From the NCBI GenBank assembly GCA_029204225.1, contig CM055099.1:48908141-48972140 (forward strand): 64,000 nt of DNA, in the 5' to 3' direction. Each line of letters begins with the position of its first letter. Within the stretch, counting starts at the first letter, position 1. The position numbers and the translations under genes are program-made. Below the pieces are notes generated by a model. It had not been told where the DNA came from, ran no database searches, and saw only the letters and a program-made list of their open reading frames with translations. Positions 10,501 to 23,467 of the stretch are shown piece by piece. This DNA comes from Diphasiastrum complanatum. Taxonomy: Eukaryota; Streptophyta; Lycopodiopsida; Lycopodiales; Lycopodiaceae.

Positions 10501-13500
10501 TAACTCCATTTCATTCTAGTCTAGCTCATCATCTTATAGGACTATTAGATATGATTCAAAGTGAAGTTGTGGTCCATCAACTCTTAAACATGCTTATATT
10601 TATAGAATTTCGGTCTAATTTTAAAAGGTAAACTATGTACCAAGACATTGGACTAAAAATTTAGACACATGCCAACATTGTTTTGTCCTTGAGAGTATGG
10701 TTAGCTAAGGGGGAGTTAAAACTGGCCCTCAAGCATAAAGGCCAGGTTGAGTTTGCATGATGTACTTCATCACATATTCTGAACTTCTGAGGCTTTATCA
10801 AATGACTGAGCAGAAGCTGGCTCCTGTAGACTTTATGATCATGCAATCTTTGTTATGTGAAAGGTGAGTACTTTTGACGGGTTTGAGCCTTTTGATTGGC
10901 TAGAGTCTCATGTAAATTGAATGGAAAAACAAAAGCAAGTGGGTTATGTACATGTTCAGTCAATGGATGAAGAGTATTTGATGAGCCGAGGAAGAGCAGG
11001 TGGCGGTACCTTAGGAGGACCGAGGTCAGGTGAGGTGGGTGATCAATGCCAATTGCACGGCTGCCATCTTGGAGTAGAAGAAGAATCACCTATTTATTCC
11101 TGTCCACATACTCTCATCATGCATGCATTTGTCGGTAATAATCAAATGGATTAGCCACTTTAATCATTCAGCAGCACAAAACTTTACTATGATAATTAAA
11201 AAATTGTCCAGAGAAAGCATGCAAGGAACAGTTGGCTATGCTTTTCTGGTAGGAAAAGGAATAAAGGGGTTGAAGCCAGCGTCAAGGTCAGATTCATAAG
11301 GAAGTCAGATGAGAAAGGTCATGTTGGTTTGCTTCTCGGACGGAGTTTTACTGAGATACTATGGTATTACTCTGAAGCTTTAACATGTTACTGCAATGAT
11401 CGGCAGGAATATGAAGAATACAACTGGCAAGACTAAGGAATGGAAGAGTTCACGTGTCTGTTCTGGATGAACTATTTGGTTCAGATTTATTTTTCGGAGA
11501 TGAGATGGTGACAGGAATTCGGCAACTTCTGTGAAGTTGAGCTTGACTTCTGCTGAAGTTGAGTCAGATGAGATCAGGGTTGAGTCCAGGACGCCCTGCA
11601 GCTGGGTCAGTGTGGAGAATATTATAAAGTGCACACTGCACGCTACCAAGTATCTGTTAAGATGAGCAGCTAAAGACATTAAATTGTGACAGTATTCTAT
11701 TCTTCATACTTATCGAACAAAAGAATAAACTATCAGTGCACGTACGGCTATCATGTCTAGCTGGAAAACGTGGATTTTGGAACTCTATAGTATATTGTAA
11801 ATTCTCTCTCTCGTTTGGTTTACTTTTTTTAGATCAATTTGAGGTTTAGGTACTGCTTCCGCTTTGCTACGCTGGGAGGAATACCATCTCAGTCCATCTC
11901 AGTGCTTACTTCACGATTGCACTACGATCGCTAGTTATTCTTCGAACCACACGTATCTCTCTCTCCCTCTCCCTCTCCTTCCATCGTCAGTCGTCATTTA
12001 CTAGCAAAATAATTGCCCCCCCCCTCTGTCGTCACCTGGTAGGCTGGTTGTTAGTAAATAGCTGGTAACCAAATTACTTTTCCACTTATAGCTTCCCCTT
12101 TTTGTTATTGATTGACAGCCACAAGCTTTATATAAAGCATCGCATTCTACTTGATGGCATCACAGCAATTGCAAGATGATCACAACGCTCAAAAATCTTG
12201 TGCTGTATCGAGCTATTATCAGCCAGCTTCTCTATCTGAATTCTGCGCGGAAAGCATAATTGTAGTTTAAGCGGATATCTAGTTATCTTTACTGCAATTT
12301 AATTTATGCCAATGGCTTCCCAGAGATTCAGCTTTGCTTGTGGCTGTTAGATCTTTTTCCATCCATTCGTGGTTCTTGTATAAGACAGGCAGATGCCAGA
12401 CAATTAATCAATCATCAAGGTCTAATATATTATCCATTGCAAACGCAGGAGGAGTGCGTAACAGCAATTCGAAAGGGTGATCGATTTTAAAAAGTAAGAG
12501 TGCTTATGGTGCACGTATTCAGCTGCAGGATTGCTTCTACCTGAGATACAAAAATTAGGAGTTTCTTGAATAAGGGAAAGCTAGGAAGAACTTTTAGAGT
12601 AAATTATTTTGAGTAGAATATTGAGAAAGTTCTTGGCGTTGCGTTGGAGCTCAAATTCAAAGAACTTGCTTGAATACATTTCTTCATGAGAAACTTACAG
12701 CACATAGGATTATACTATTGCCCCTGATTTCAGATTATGAGATTTGTGTGAACAAAGTGCTGGCCTTTCTTTCATTACAAATGCAAAAAGCGTCACTTCC
12801 TCAACTCATGAATTGGCTGTCTCAGTTAATTGTTTCACTTTCTCCAAAACTTCTTATTGCTTTCTGAAATTGATGACATCACTGATGATAGATACTGTTC
12901 ATGGGTCTTCAAGACAGAAAAAATGGAGGGAACAGGTTTTTATTCAGAAACATATGCCTGGTAGGGTCGCGAACCTTTTCTCCTCACAAGCGTTAGAGCT
13001 TTTTTCGTCGTCTGTCCCACATAACAGTGAGAAACTTGCTGTCATGAAAACGGCAAAAGTTTCTTATTCAAGGCTCACTGTGTTTTTGTATGCCTTGTAC
13101 ATAAGCACATCTTCCTATCACTTCATTGAGTTTGATAAACTAGTCTGCAATACTAAACGTCGTGCCACCCGTAGCTGAAATAATTGCTCAAAATAGATCC
13201 ATAAGAAAATGGACCTCTGCATTTATTACTGGCATCCATAAGTAAGTCCTCTGGCAGGTCCATGGGATCATGAAGATAAGAGCCTCTGGAGAACTTTTGG
13301 AATAACAATGGAAGACATGCTAATAGGGTTTCATTATAAGTAGCTTAGCTTGACGAGTGGGGAGCTTCAGCTGGTTGTCTTACGTTGTAAAATCCTTGCT
13401 TCTTAAAAGTCGCATAATGAAATGTAGTAACTCCAAGACAATAAAATCTTCAACCTTGTACATTTTTTCATTCTTGCCTCACCCTTGCTTCAATCAATCT

Positions 13501-14047
13501 CTTTTCCTACCTCATCATCTGCCCATTAAGCTACTCCATCATAAAGTTGAAGCTAATAATGATCTGTTATCTCCGTAAAGAGGAAATACATTTTCACATC
13601 AAAGTGCTAACTTAAAGATTGCTTGGAGAGCTGAAACCTGTCCTGCCAAAAGCATTCATCCATTATCTCCGCTAAAGATTGCCGTTTGTACAGGCTGAAG
13701 CTAAAAACATTTTCCATTTCAAAAGCTCGATGATCTCTTTCCATGAATACATCGCTTAATTTATGTTTAACCACAATCACGTTGAGATAGTGGGTAATCT
13801 AACAGCTTGCAGACTTCTGGGGCAGAATCAGATTAGATAAGGTGAATGACCAGACTCCACTTGTTCATCAGATTTTCATGCACCCATTATCAAATATCTA
13901 GGTAGACAAACTAAAGGCACAATAAAGTCACGAAGGTAAATCAAGGACCTGTTTGCACATTAAATTTCAGTGCCAGATGTAATTTACGGGAAATGTAGTA
14001 ATCAGTCCAAGGTGATAACAAGGGAGAAACTGACTATCTTTTTCCAG
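10500..14047. other. Region upstream of the kinase gene; no exon recognised
   Basis: No ectodomain exon (leucine-rich repeat, DUF26, malectin or lectin type) could be recognised. A TATAAA motif lies at about 12130 (tttatataaagc), just after pyrimidine-rich sequence at 11950-11980, and could be a core promoter, but no coding exon linked to it was found. Reading frames such as 12744-13178 show no domain. Confidence 0.3.
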
Positions 14048-17000
14048 CAGATTCTTGTAAACCGTCAAAAGCTTCAGGTCAGACGATTGCAATGATCTTC
14101 GGCTTTGGTGGATCTGCAGTTGTTGCACTGGTTCTCTGCTCTATGAAATACTTTTTGAACCGGAAGCACAGAAAGACTCCGAACAGAAAAGAGTCAAAAG
14201 GTAAAATTGCTTTTTTCTATACATGTATTTTCAAGTAACTTAAAAGAAAATGTTTGTTAGTCTGCTCCTTCCTCCCTCCCTCTCTAACTGTGTTGCCTTA
14301 CAGAGTCCGTTCCAATCAACTGAGCAAAAACTCAACATAATGCAAACGCTTTGGGGAAGAGTGCTTTTAGGTAGCTTGGATTAGCTCAATAATATTGGCA
14401 GTTGAGGAACCATTGTGCCACTCTTGAAGCATCATGGGCTTTTGCTGTGTAGCTCACCATCAAGCCAATTTAAACCCATTATAAATTGCCTTCTTCGTGC
14501 ACGTTCTTGTAATTAGCTGGCGTCATTCCCCACCAGCTAGTGGCCTTTTTGTCCTAACCAGTCCAAAGTCTGGATCATAGATTCAGGTATGAAAGGCCCC
14601 ACAATCCCTTCTTTGTTTGTCTCACTTGGTTACTCTGACCTTCATAAATTCAACGTGATGAATAAGTAACTAGCAAAGACATGTCGAGGAGACATAATTC
14701 GTGTCAAAATGCTTGAAATTGATGTTCACAGCGCAAAGTAACCAAAGAAAGTGGTGCGAGGAACAGACAATAAAAATGTACAAAGAATATACTTCACCTG
14801 CAAGAGTAATGGCAAAGATGCTCATTCTCATCTAACAAATCTTTACAAGAAGGCAACACTTTATCAAGCACATCCCTTCAACATCCTTCTTGGCCTTAAG
14901 TGCATGTCAGTAAGTTCACTGCGTAAACTAATTCAAACTGATACCGTACACGAGATTGCCTTATACTACCTAGTTTGTTTTTCAATCCTGTACATTATGC
15001 TATACTAATCTGTTTAAATGTGACAGCTAGTACATGTTTTGTTGTCGTAGACAAATCTTACAACCATTTCTTTTGACATTTGCATATGTTGTTGCTGGTT
15101 GAAATTGTGCAGCAGATGATTTGCAGAGTATTAGCTATTCATCCTCCGACTTGCAGCATGCCACGAGCAATTTTCATCCAAATAACAAATTAGGACGAGG
15201 AGAGTATGGTGAAGTGTACAAAGTAAAGCAGGCTGTTCTGGCATCCTTCTTAAAAACATTACTTTGGTTAATGCTTTTGTTCTAGAAACTTTGTCACAGA
15301 AACAAATCACTCTAGTTATGCTTTTGACTTGAGGCACTTTAATTGTCACAGAAACAAATCAAGCTTATTAATAATGTCACCGAGGAAAACGCAATGTTGA
15401 TCACTGTTCATCCTATGCATGACATATGGTGTGCTATTAACATAATACACTATTTTGAGCAACTCTTGATAACCAGAATAAGAAAATTTTATAATTAACA
15501 GTAGCTAGTCCTTACAAAGGCTTTACTTTAGGAAATTTGGTTAGGTTGAGGGACATTATGTTCCAAAAATTTTTATTGGAATTTTTGCATTAGGCACCTG
15601 CAAAAAAAATTAACCTACAAGCATGCAAATGAAAATAAAACAAACATAGACATAATTTCCAGATAGGAACTTGGAGGGTGGCGCAATACGTTCTGGGGAG
15701 CATCTCAAGGAACCAACCTATTCTGGGAAGAATATGGCCATGGAATAACATTTTGTGCAGTGTTCATCACATAGCACATGATGCATCGGCAATCAATAAG
15801 AGCTCTAGCAAACAGTAGTAACAAACAGATTTTCTGGACCTCTTTCTAATCTTTGCAACACTGAATCTGTATTGCATGAGTAATACTGTTTGATAATTGC
15901 ACCTCTGACAATTGCACCCAAATGCACTTTTGCAGGGGGTGCTGGAAGATGGGACAGAGGTTGCTGTCAAGAAACTTACAACAAAACCTGAACAAGGGGC
16001 GCGACACTTTATGGACACTGTGAAGCTCATCACAAGCATACAGCATCAGAATCTCATAAAGCTAACAGGATGGTGCCTTGAAGGAGGCCAGAAGCTCTTA
16101 GTGTATGAGTATTTGGAGCAAAGGAACCTTGCTCAAATTCTACTAAGTAAGTATCTGCAGCGATTAGCATGTTTCTGCACCAAAGATGTGCAGAAGCTGA
16201 ATGACTATTCAACAAAGAACAGCCAAAATCTTTGTAGTTTTGGGAAACATTTCCTGTTTTTTTAAATAGGAAACAAGATCAACAAACAGGAAATAGGCGA
16301 TGGCAAACCGTCAAAAATGAAGACTGGAAATGAAAAAATTAATGATGTCCTTTCCCCAATTGTAAAGTTTCCCTCAAAATTCTGAACAAAAACGAGAATC
16401 CGTTCCACGGTGGAACCCTGCACAAAACTTTTGATCAGAAATTTATGTCCATAATTTTTTTTAGCGCTTAAGATGTTTAACTGATTCAGTGAATTGATCT
16501 ATTGTAGAGAATGATGCTACAAGATGTTTTACAACACGCCTAAGGATCAATCTGGGTAAGAGTAAGCTAAGAGTTTCTGCTCAACCTTTACATAAGAGAA
16601 TGGTCCTTCTAGTGACCTTTATTGGTGGTAAGGGGCACTCGAGAAGTTATGGGCGAACCCATCCATTATTTCTAGAGATGCATCCAAAGTTTAGACCTTC
16701 CCGGGCAATGTTTGAAGTTACGTCTCGCCCTAAGGGGCTCACTGTAACTTCTAGAATGACCTAAAAGGTTGCTAGAAAGACGGTAGACCATTTCACAATA
16801 TGATGTGTTTTCCCTTGAAAACCCTGGAGAAATGAAATTGCTCAATACTATGTAGTCCTTTCTTCAAAGCTGCAGCATGCTCAAGGTCCACAAATGAAAC
16901 GCCTGAATTTAATAACCTAATCACATACATTTCAATTAAGATTGTCTCCGAAAATGGTTCAGACTTGATATGCTGCATTGACATTGTTTCCATCTCTTCG

Positions 17001-18626
17001 AATAAAACTAATAGATCAGTAGGATTTGTTTCTTGAACAGAAGAAAGGTGATTATGGTCTTCTTAGTCTCCCTATCTCTCCTGAAAGGAAATTAACATGG
17101 AAATTGCAAGCACAAAGTAGAGACATTTTGATAGACTTACTTTCAGACACTGAAGCCAATAATAGCAAATGAATAACATGACAGTATTCTATGCAGTAGA
17201 TATCTCTTTCTCTCTCCCCCTTCATGAATACATCCATGTGTGTGCACTGTGCATATACAAATATAGTACAATTGAAAGTCCTAGCCACAAGGCTTCTCTG
17301 GGTTCTTAGGTCCTGGAAAGTGTCAAAGAGGGCTGAAACTTTTAATGGCCATTTGGATTGTTGGATTTTCCATAGTCTTTCACTTTTTGCTGGAGAAGTC
17401 ACATTTTCTTTCGTTTGTGAGTTTTTTGTTCAAAGTCAACCTTGCTTCCTAAAGGACAGTTTTTGTATTGGGAAATGGATTTTTTTGTGAACTTTTTGCC
17501 AGTTATACAGCCGTAATATTATGACAAGTCCACTAGGCCGAGCCATGATTGAATGGTGGAAAGTTCACTATATAAATCCCTTCCTGAGTTAAGGAATTGG
17601 CAAAGCATTTTACTTGATGGATGAAATGGTTTTATGGCCCACACTTTTTGAGTTTTAATCAAGTGCAATGACCTCCAACTTTTATGTGGATTTTTTATGG
17701 GCCATAGTCTGCTTTGGAAGATGTTCATGGACTTCAAGATTCATCATCTATTGGCATGTCGACAATCTCCTTTATGTTTGTTTCAAGGTGTTGTTTTTTA
17801 AGCTTTTAATAAGATCCACAAAATATGCCTAGATTTACAGCTGCATCATTGCAACCCATAAATTCCAGAGGGCCAACGTCATTTTCATGATTCAATGCAC
17901 TTCAGAAATGGGATGGAAGATCCTGCAACAAATCTTTATTACTTTGCAACGTTGTTGAGAATGCAAAAGAATATCTATTTAAGATAAATGCAATGCCTGA
18001 CTTTACCATTCTTCTCCGCAAATTTGAACAAGATCATTGACTAACACATTTTCTGTCTTGCAGATCAAGAGACTAAGGTGGATATTGGCTGGCAAATTCG
18101 ATTCAATATTGCTTTTGGAATTGCTCGTGGACTCGCATATCTTCATGAATTTCGGCCGCAGATTATACATGGCGACCTCAAAGCAAGCAACATTTTACTT
18201 GATAAGAGCTTTCACCCCAAGATTGGAGACTATGCGTTGAGAAATCTTTTCCCAGATAAAGACAATAGTCTTTTTGGCACACATGTGGCTGAAAATTTGT
18301 GCGTGTTGCCTCTTTCTTGATCATATATTTATCACTGAAACTATCACAACACAAAATTTCATCCTATGGAGAATAAACACAAAAAGCAGTTTGTACTTTA
18401 TGCTTGTTGACATTCTCTTTTGTTTTCTTTTTCCACTTCCTATTGGCAGAGGGTATGTGGCTCCAGAATATATCCTACAAGGCCAACTGACAGAGAAAGT
18501 GGACACATTTAGCTTTGGGGTACTCGTGCTTGAAATCATCAGTGGGAGAAGCAACATAAATCGAAATTTAACACGGGAACAAACGCTTCTTTTGGAATGG
18601 GTAGGTCTCTCTCTCTCTCTCTCTCA

Positions 18627-18662
<36 letters not shown>

Positions 18663-21600
18663 TAGGGAGACTACAATATCAAGATGGCCCCCACCCTTAT
18701 TCAAGGATGACTTCCAAATGTGGGGAGAGTGTATTCCACACCACCAGTGGGACAGCAGTGGTGGTGGCCCACACATCTAAGGGTGAGCAATGATACCATA
18801 GTTTTAAAAAATAGTGTTATCATGCCTATCACCATTAGTTGGCTACTGCACCACGGTCCACCAGGGTGGTGCAAAATACGTTGCTCCCCAAATGTGGCTG
18901 GAATGCCAAGATGGGACCACCCTTATTTAAGGGTGGAGAGAGCTCTTGGACATTAACGGAGCAGATCGTGATGACTCTCAAGCCTCCATCGCCCTTAGAT
19001 GAAGCAGGGACCAGCTTGACATTTGTTGCCAATGGTCTCCCAAGAATTGGTGCAACATTCTAGTGTTCATTCTTGAAATGCATTGAATATTGCCTTTTGG
19101 AATGTAGATGGATTGACAGATTCGTTGATTTGTTCTTCAAAAAATCCTTTAATGTAAGAGAAACTTGAACTAGCTTATGACTTTTGAGAGTGACATGCTT
19201 ATAGATTATGAGTCTTTATAGAACAATCAAAGAGCAGATTATGGCCCATAAAAAGTCATCAAAGAAATTGTAAGAGGATATTACAGCCTCTAAAAAGTTG
19301 AAAACGTGGGCCATATAAAGAATTTCAAACATAAAGTATAATGCTAATCATTGATTAGGAAAGGATTTTTTGGTGACCTTTTCCACCAGTTTCAATGGCC
19401 ATTTGGTTATGGCTCAGCCTAATGGTCTCACATTAATTTAACGACTTGTTTACCCAATGGAAAGGTCACTAAAAAATTTGTTCCCCAAGCCAAGAGATTG
19501 CATGCTCACCACCCTTTTGACTCATTCCTTGTTATCGAGTTGGCCTCATCATTCCTCTCACTCACCCTACTTTTCTTAGAGTCCATATGTCTAGCCTTGG
19601 AAGTTGGAACATTCCAACCTAACTTCAGCATGATCATTTAGGATTTCCTCTAGTCTTGGTGATCCAACTAAGGTAAAAGCTATTCTATATTCAACTAGTT
19701 GTTGATATCAAAGCCTTGAAGCCTATTTATACAATTCAAGGGCCCGAATCTAATGTAGGATTGCAACGTACATGTCAAGGCTAACAATTGTTATAGAGCC
19801 AATAATGCCTCAATAAATGTCTAATAATCAGCGAAGGAACCAAAGTCCGAAAGCATATGGCTTGCATCAAGTAGTAGCATGGAGAATCAAGGCCTAAGGA
19901 GTTGTCAATAAGATGCATGTAACTCTCCTCCTTAAAAAGGTAGTGTTTATTGAAAGAAAATGTAGAAGTTGCACAAGAGATGATGCAACGCATATGCATT
20001 CACTTAATTCTTTTTCGGCCCCCGTTCATGAGGAAAAGTTGCAAAATGTGTATGCCAAAGAAGCTTTTAGAAAACAAGGCGGGCCTAACACAGCCTAGGG
20101 AACCTGTCAGCAGGATAGGGCCCCCAGTTGGGTCCCGATGTGCAGTCGGCCACATCAGTGCCACGTGGCCGACACTTGGCAGTTGCATGCTACCAGTCCT
20201 CACATTGGGCTAGGAGGGGCTTACTCTATATCAGGGAGTAGGCAAGGTTGGGTGGATCAGTTAGTGTTTGCCTTACTGTGGTGTTAGGATCTATTACAAT
20301 TACCTACAGTAGAGTCCGAGGTATCTACACAAGGTTGACTTACGAAGCACGTGTCCCTCTATCATTTCATGAAGTAACTACACATTTACTTGAGGCATAG
20401 CCATTAAGGCTTGAACTTTTGACATGTATATTTTTGAGACATATTTTTTATTTAGTACTTGCATATCTATGCTATTTTACTTTTTGACATTAGCATTTCC
20501 CATACATCGTCACTAGGGACATTGTTCAAGAAGCAGGGACTGTTATAGGCCATTCGTGGCCTCCACAACAAACACTGGGTCTTAGGGACTCCAACTACTA
20601 TTGATTGTATGCATGATTAGGTCTATTGTGCCCTGTTCGCAATGGGATTAAATAAATAACCTAGTGACTTAGCATTTGATTAAGTTTGGTCAGTCTTATC
20701 GAGGTCCTGACCTTAATCGATTGGACCTCCTAGCCAGCTATTGATAGGCCTATGGCCTCTTCATTTGACAAACCGGTTGCTTGGGGAGTGATTTTTAGCT
20801 TGACTTAGATTTATTTACACTTGGCTTCACATAAGTTGTAATCATGATATTCCTTATGGGGAGTGTTATTCTTTGTAGTATCATTGTCAATGTTGTATGA
20901 GTTGCCTTGCATGTGAGTCCTTCAAACACAAAGAACTCCAACCCAAGTGTCTAGAGGTCACCAGATAATAGCAGCAGGAAGCCATAGAGTCTAGGCTAAT
21001 TGTAGCCACGCATACAATACATGTATGCGTAGCTACAATTAGCCTGGAAATCAGCTCCAAATATATGTCTAGAATAGATGCCAATAATGCAAAAAGCACA
21101 CCTCTAAGATAGAGACTTACATGTCGTGGAAATGGCTCCAGATACATGTAAAGAGCTGATAATAGCCATTTCCTGCACCCAGAAAGGTCATGGTAATGAA
21201 GAGCCTAGTTTAGTGCTATTAAAACAATGAGATGTATAAGAACACCATAAAAACGACACGTAACTTTACTTGAGTTGCATATGCCTTACAAATTGATTTT
21301 CGGTGCAGATTTTATATACAGTGTCACTACTTTGGATAACAATTATGTATGTATCTCATCAAAATAATCTTGTGGCTCCTATGACATTCTCAATTATGTA
21401 TGTATCTCATCAAAATAATCTTGTGGCTCCTATGACATTCTGAATAGTAGCAAGACTAAAGACTAAAGACTAATGAAATGACTACATGAGTACTAAGGTG
21501 TTTGATTGTCAGCTGCAAGCATCGGATGCAGACCTTCAATCCTCAAGTAGTTGTGAGGTCTGAGCTGCGCTTGTCAACCTCTTTAGTAAGAATATCTCCC

Positions 21601-23467
21601 ATGACCAAGCCTATGTACCTCATCTAAATACGTTGGTCATGCCTTAGAGTCTTGCATCAAGTCAATCCAAACTTCCATTAAGACAAGGCAACAACTTATC
21701 ATGCTATCCTGAATTTCATCCATCCGACTATGAGCTCTAGTCAAAATTTTGTTATATCCATAGGATGATCTGCCATCTTTTAGGTGAAAATTTGTAACCT
21801 GAAGTAAACAAATCTGATCAATGAGCTGTAATAATCTCACATCAAGGAATATGAAGATCTACTCAAAACCTGAACAAAGTCTGGCAGAGCATGAACAAAA
21901 TTTCCCTTTTTCTGAACAAAAATTGACTTTTTAATATCTCAACCTCTAGAAGATCAAAATGCCTTGTAAATGAATCTTAAAGGAGTATGTTGGATCTTGA
22001 AAACCATATGATCGTAGAGAACATATAGGTCCAATGAGACTTTCAACAGAGAACCTCATACCAATGAATATAGAATTACCCCTTTTGATCAGAAATTGGA
22101 CATGGTGATAACTTCACATTTACAGCTGCAGATGAAGTGCCATAAAGTGTTCTAGAGTTATGTGGCTATTGCAAAAAGCAAGATATGCTTATGCGATATC
22201 TTTGGTCAAAATTTATTATGTGAGCAGCAATTGATTCATAGGATCTCCCCCTTAGCATATCCTTCTACAGTTTTTTCCTCCACTGGAGGCATAACTTCTC
22301 ATAATTTGTGAATATAGCTGCTAGCTGCGCTCGTTCAAACACTTATAGCAGCTGGGACTCGTGCTAAGAAAAACCACGTGCCTCTTAGAATGTAAAAGAG
22401 TAATTACTTTTTTTTTTGTTCAAAAACAACCGATGGGCCTGTTTTAACCAACAAGTACTACAGAAAGGCATTTGAGAAACGTAGAAAAGTTATGTAGATT
22501 CTTCAAATTCTTTCCTGTAACATTGTTTAGAAGCTTGGTGTTTCACTCAATTGATTCCAGTGGGAAAGCCTTTGTTCAATTCCATGGATTTCGTTTCTCT
22601 TTTTCCAAGTGACCATTAAGTTATGCAACTTCAAAAAGCCACAATACATGTCTGTCCCCATCCTTGCCATCCAAGGATACTCCACATTCAAAAGCCCCCT
22701 CGCTTGAAAAAACACAACAATACTAACTAGATTAACGAGGATGTTACAGGACCAGTTTTAGACAGATATGGATGGCATCCCTACATGATCATAATGAGAC
22801 CAGGTCCCTACCACATTTTTCTTCCTTACAGTTTGACAAGCTTGCAGTTTCGCTCCACATAAGACCTTCAGATTTTTCCAGGTTGATGTTCTTTTATTTT
22901 CTTCGGAAACAACAGTTACAGTAGAGTTCAGAAAAGTTCATATGGATTGCATGTTGACACAAGGATAAGTTTCTAGCTCATACAGCTTATCAATCTCAAC
23001 TTGATCTCACAAGTTAAACAGCTTTATTTCCTCTATGTTATAGAGCTTGGTCAATGAAAGGTCCAATTCAAGTGCATGCCATTTATAAGATGTAGAAGTT
23101 CATCTCAGGGAAAAATCAGATCACTGACAATGAATAACAACTTATGGTTGCACTATCTGTGCGGTGGCTCCTTGTTGTTTTTCAGGCCTGGAAACTATAT
23201 AAAGAAACAAGGCTAGCAGATCTAGTTGATCCAAATTTAGGAAAGGACTACTCAGAGGATGAAATTTTCAGATTGATCCATGTAGCACTACTATGCACCC
23301 AGTCATCACCTGCAACTCGACCTTCGATGATCCAGGTGCTTGCGATGATCAATGGAGATGATGACATCACTGTTTTTCCTTCTCGTCCTGGAATCCTTCA
23401 CAAACTTTTAGAATCATTAGAGGAAGGGCCTTCCACACATCAAATAAAGACAAATGCAGAGGACTAA
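14048..23467 (+). CDS. Receptor-like protein kinase (DLSV/LRR-VIII-like), six exons seen, atypical catalytic motifs
   Basis: Exons at 14048-14200, 15113-15222, 15936-16146, 18064-18298, 18450-18600 and 23186-23467; phases agree at every join and all introns are GT-AG. Exon 1 encodes a transmembrane helix ([20 protein letters not shown]) followed by basic [11 protein letters not shown]. The kinase domain begins [18 protein letters not shown], with P-loop [11 protein letters not shown] and ATP lysine VAVKKL, then [32 protein letters not shown], the catalytic loop [15 protein letters not shown] in place of [25 protein letters not shown] and the C-lobe ARPS-type TRPSM. If translation starts at the ATG at 14092 the protein is 365 aa, with almost no ectodomain. 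Upstream exons may exist but were not recognised. By family it should phosphorylate Ser/Thr at the plasma membrane; the glutamate of helix C appears replaced (FMDTV where relatives have F-NEV), HRD is HGD and DFG is DYA, so activity is uncertain. The gene is otherwise open. Confidence 0.85.
16147..18063. other. Kinase intron 3, no further feature
   Basis: 1.9-kb intron with a strong donor (GTAAGT) and a TTGCAG acceptor. I saw no transposon or RNA gene in it. Confidence 0.5.
18606..18660. repeat. Compound (CT)n(CA)n microsatellite
   Basis: About ten CT units run directly into about seventeen CA units, immediately after the donor site of kinase intron 5. Confidence 0.95.
18676..18945. mobile_element. 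Foldback (MITE-like) element in kinase intron 5
   Basis: The left arm (about 18680-18775) and the right arm (about 18845-18945) are imperfect reverse complements. The left reads CCACCCTTATTCAAGG, then CCAAATGTGGGGAGAG-GTATT and CACCACC-GTGG; the reverse complement of the right arm reads CCACCCTTAAATAAGGGTGG, CCACATTTGGGGAG--GTATT and CACCACCCTGGTGG. There is no coding capacity. The structure suits a miniature inverted-repeat element; no target duplication was confirmed. Confidence 0.55.
18946..20990. other. Kinase intron 5, left-central part
   Basis: Non-coding intron sequence. A GC-richer patch at 20085-20220 stands out from its AT-rich surroundings and may be a transposon scrap. No gene was seen. 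Confidence 0.35.
20993..21045. repeat. Near-perfect 23-bp hairpin
   Basis: Arms 20993-21015 and 21023-21045 are reverse complements with a single mismatch and a 7-nt loop (AATACAT). Arm core: GCTAATTGTAGCCACGCATAC. It lies inside kinase intron 5, so it would be transcribed with the kinase pre-mRNA. The stem is short for a plant microRNA precursor. Confidence 0.85.
21340..21441. repeat. Perfect 51-bp tandem duplication
   Basis: The unit at 21340-21390 is repeated exactly at 21391-21441 (starting CAATTATGTATG, ending ATGACATTCT). The lack of differences indicates a recent slippage or repair event within kinase intron 5. Confidence 0.95.
21442..23185. other. Kinase intron 5, right part
   Basis: Non-coding, AT-rich, ending in the TTTTTCAG acceptor of the last kinase exon. 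No further feature was recognised. Confidence 0.4.

Noticed and set aside
12120-12270. Promoter and first exon of the kinase at the TATATAAAG motif
   Set aside because: The short frames after it end quickly and cannot be linked to the kinase exons, so only the motif is mentioned.
12744-13178. 144-codon frame upstream of the kinase as a possible ectodomain exon
   Set aside because: No signal peptide, repeat, Cys pattern or domain is visible and no splice path to 14048 could be supported.
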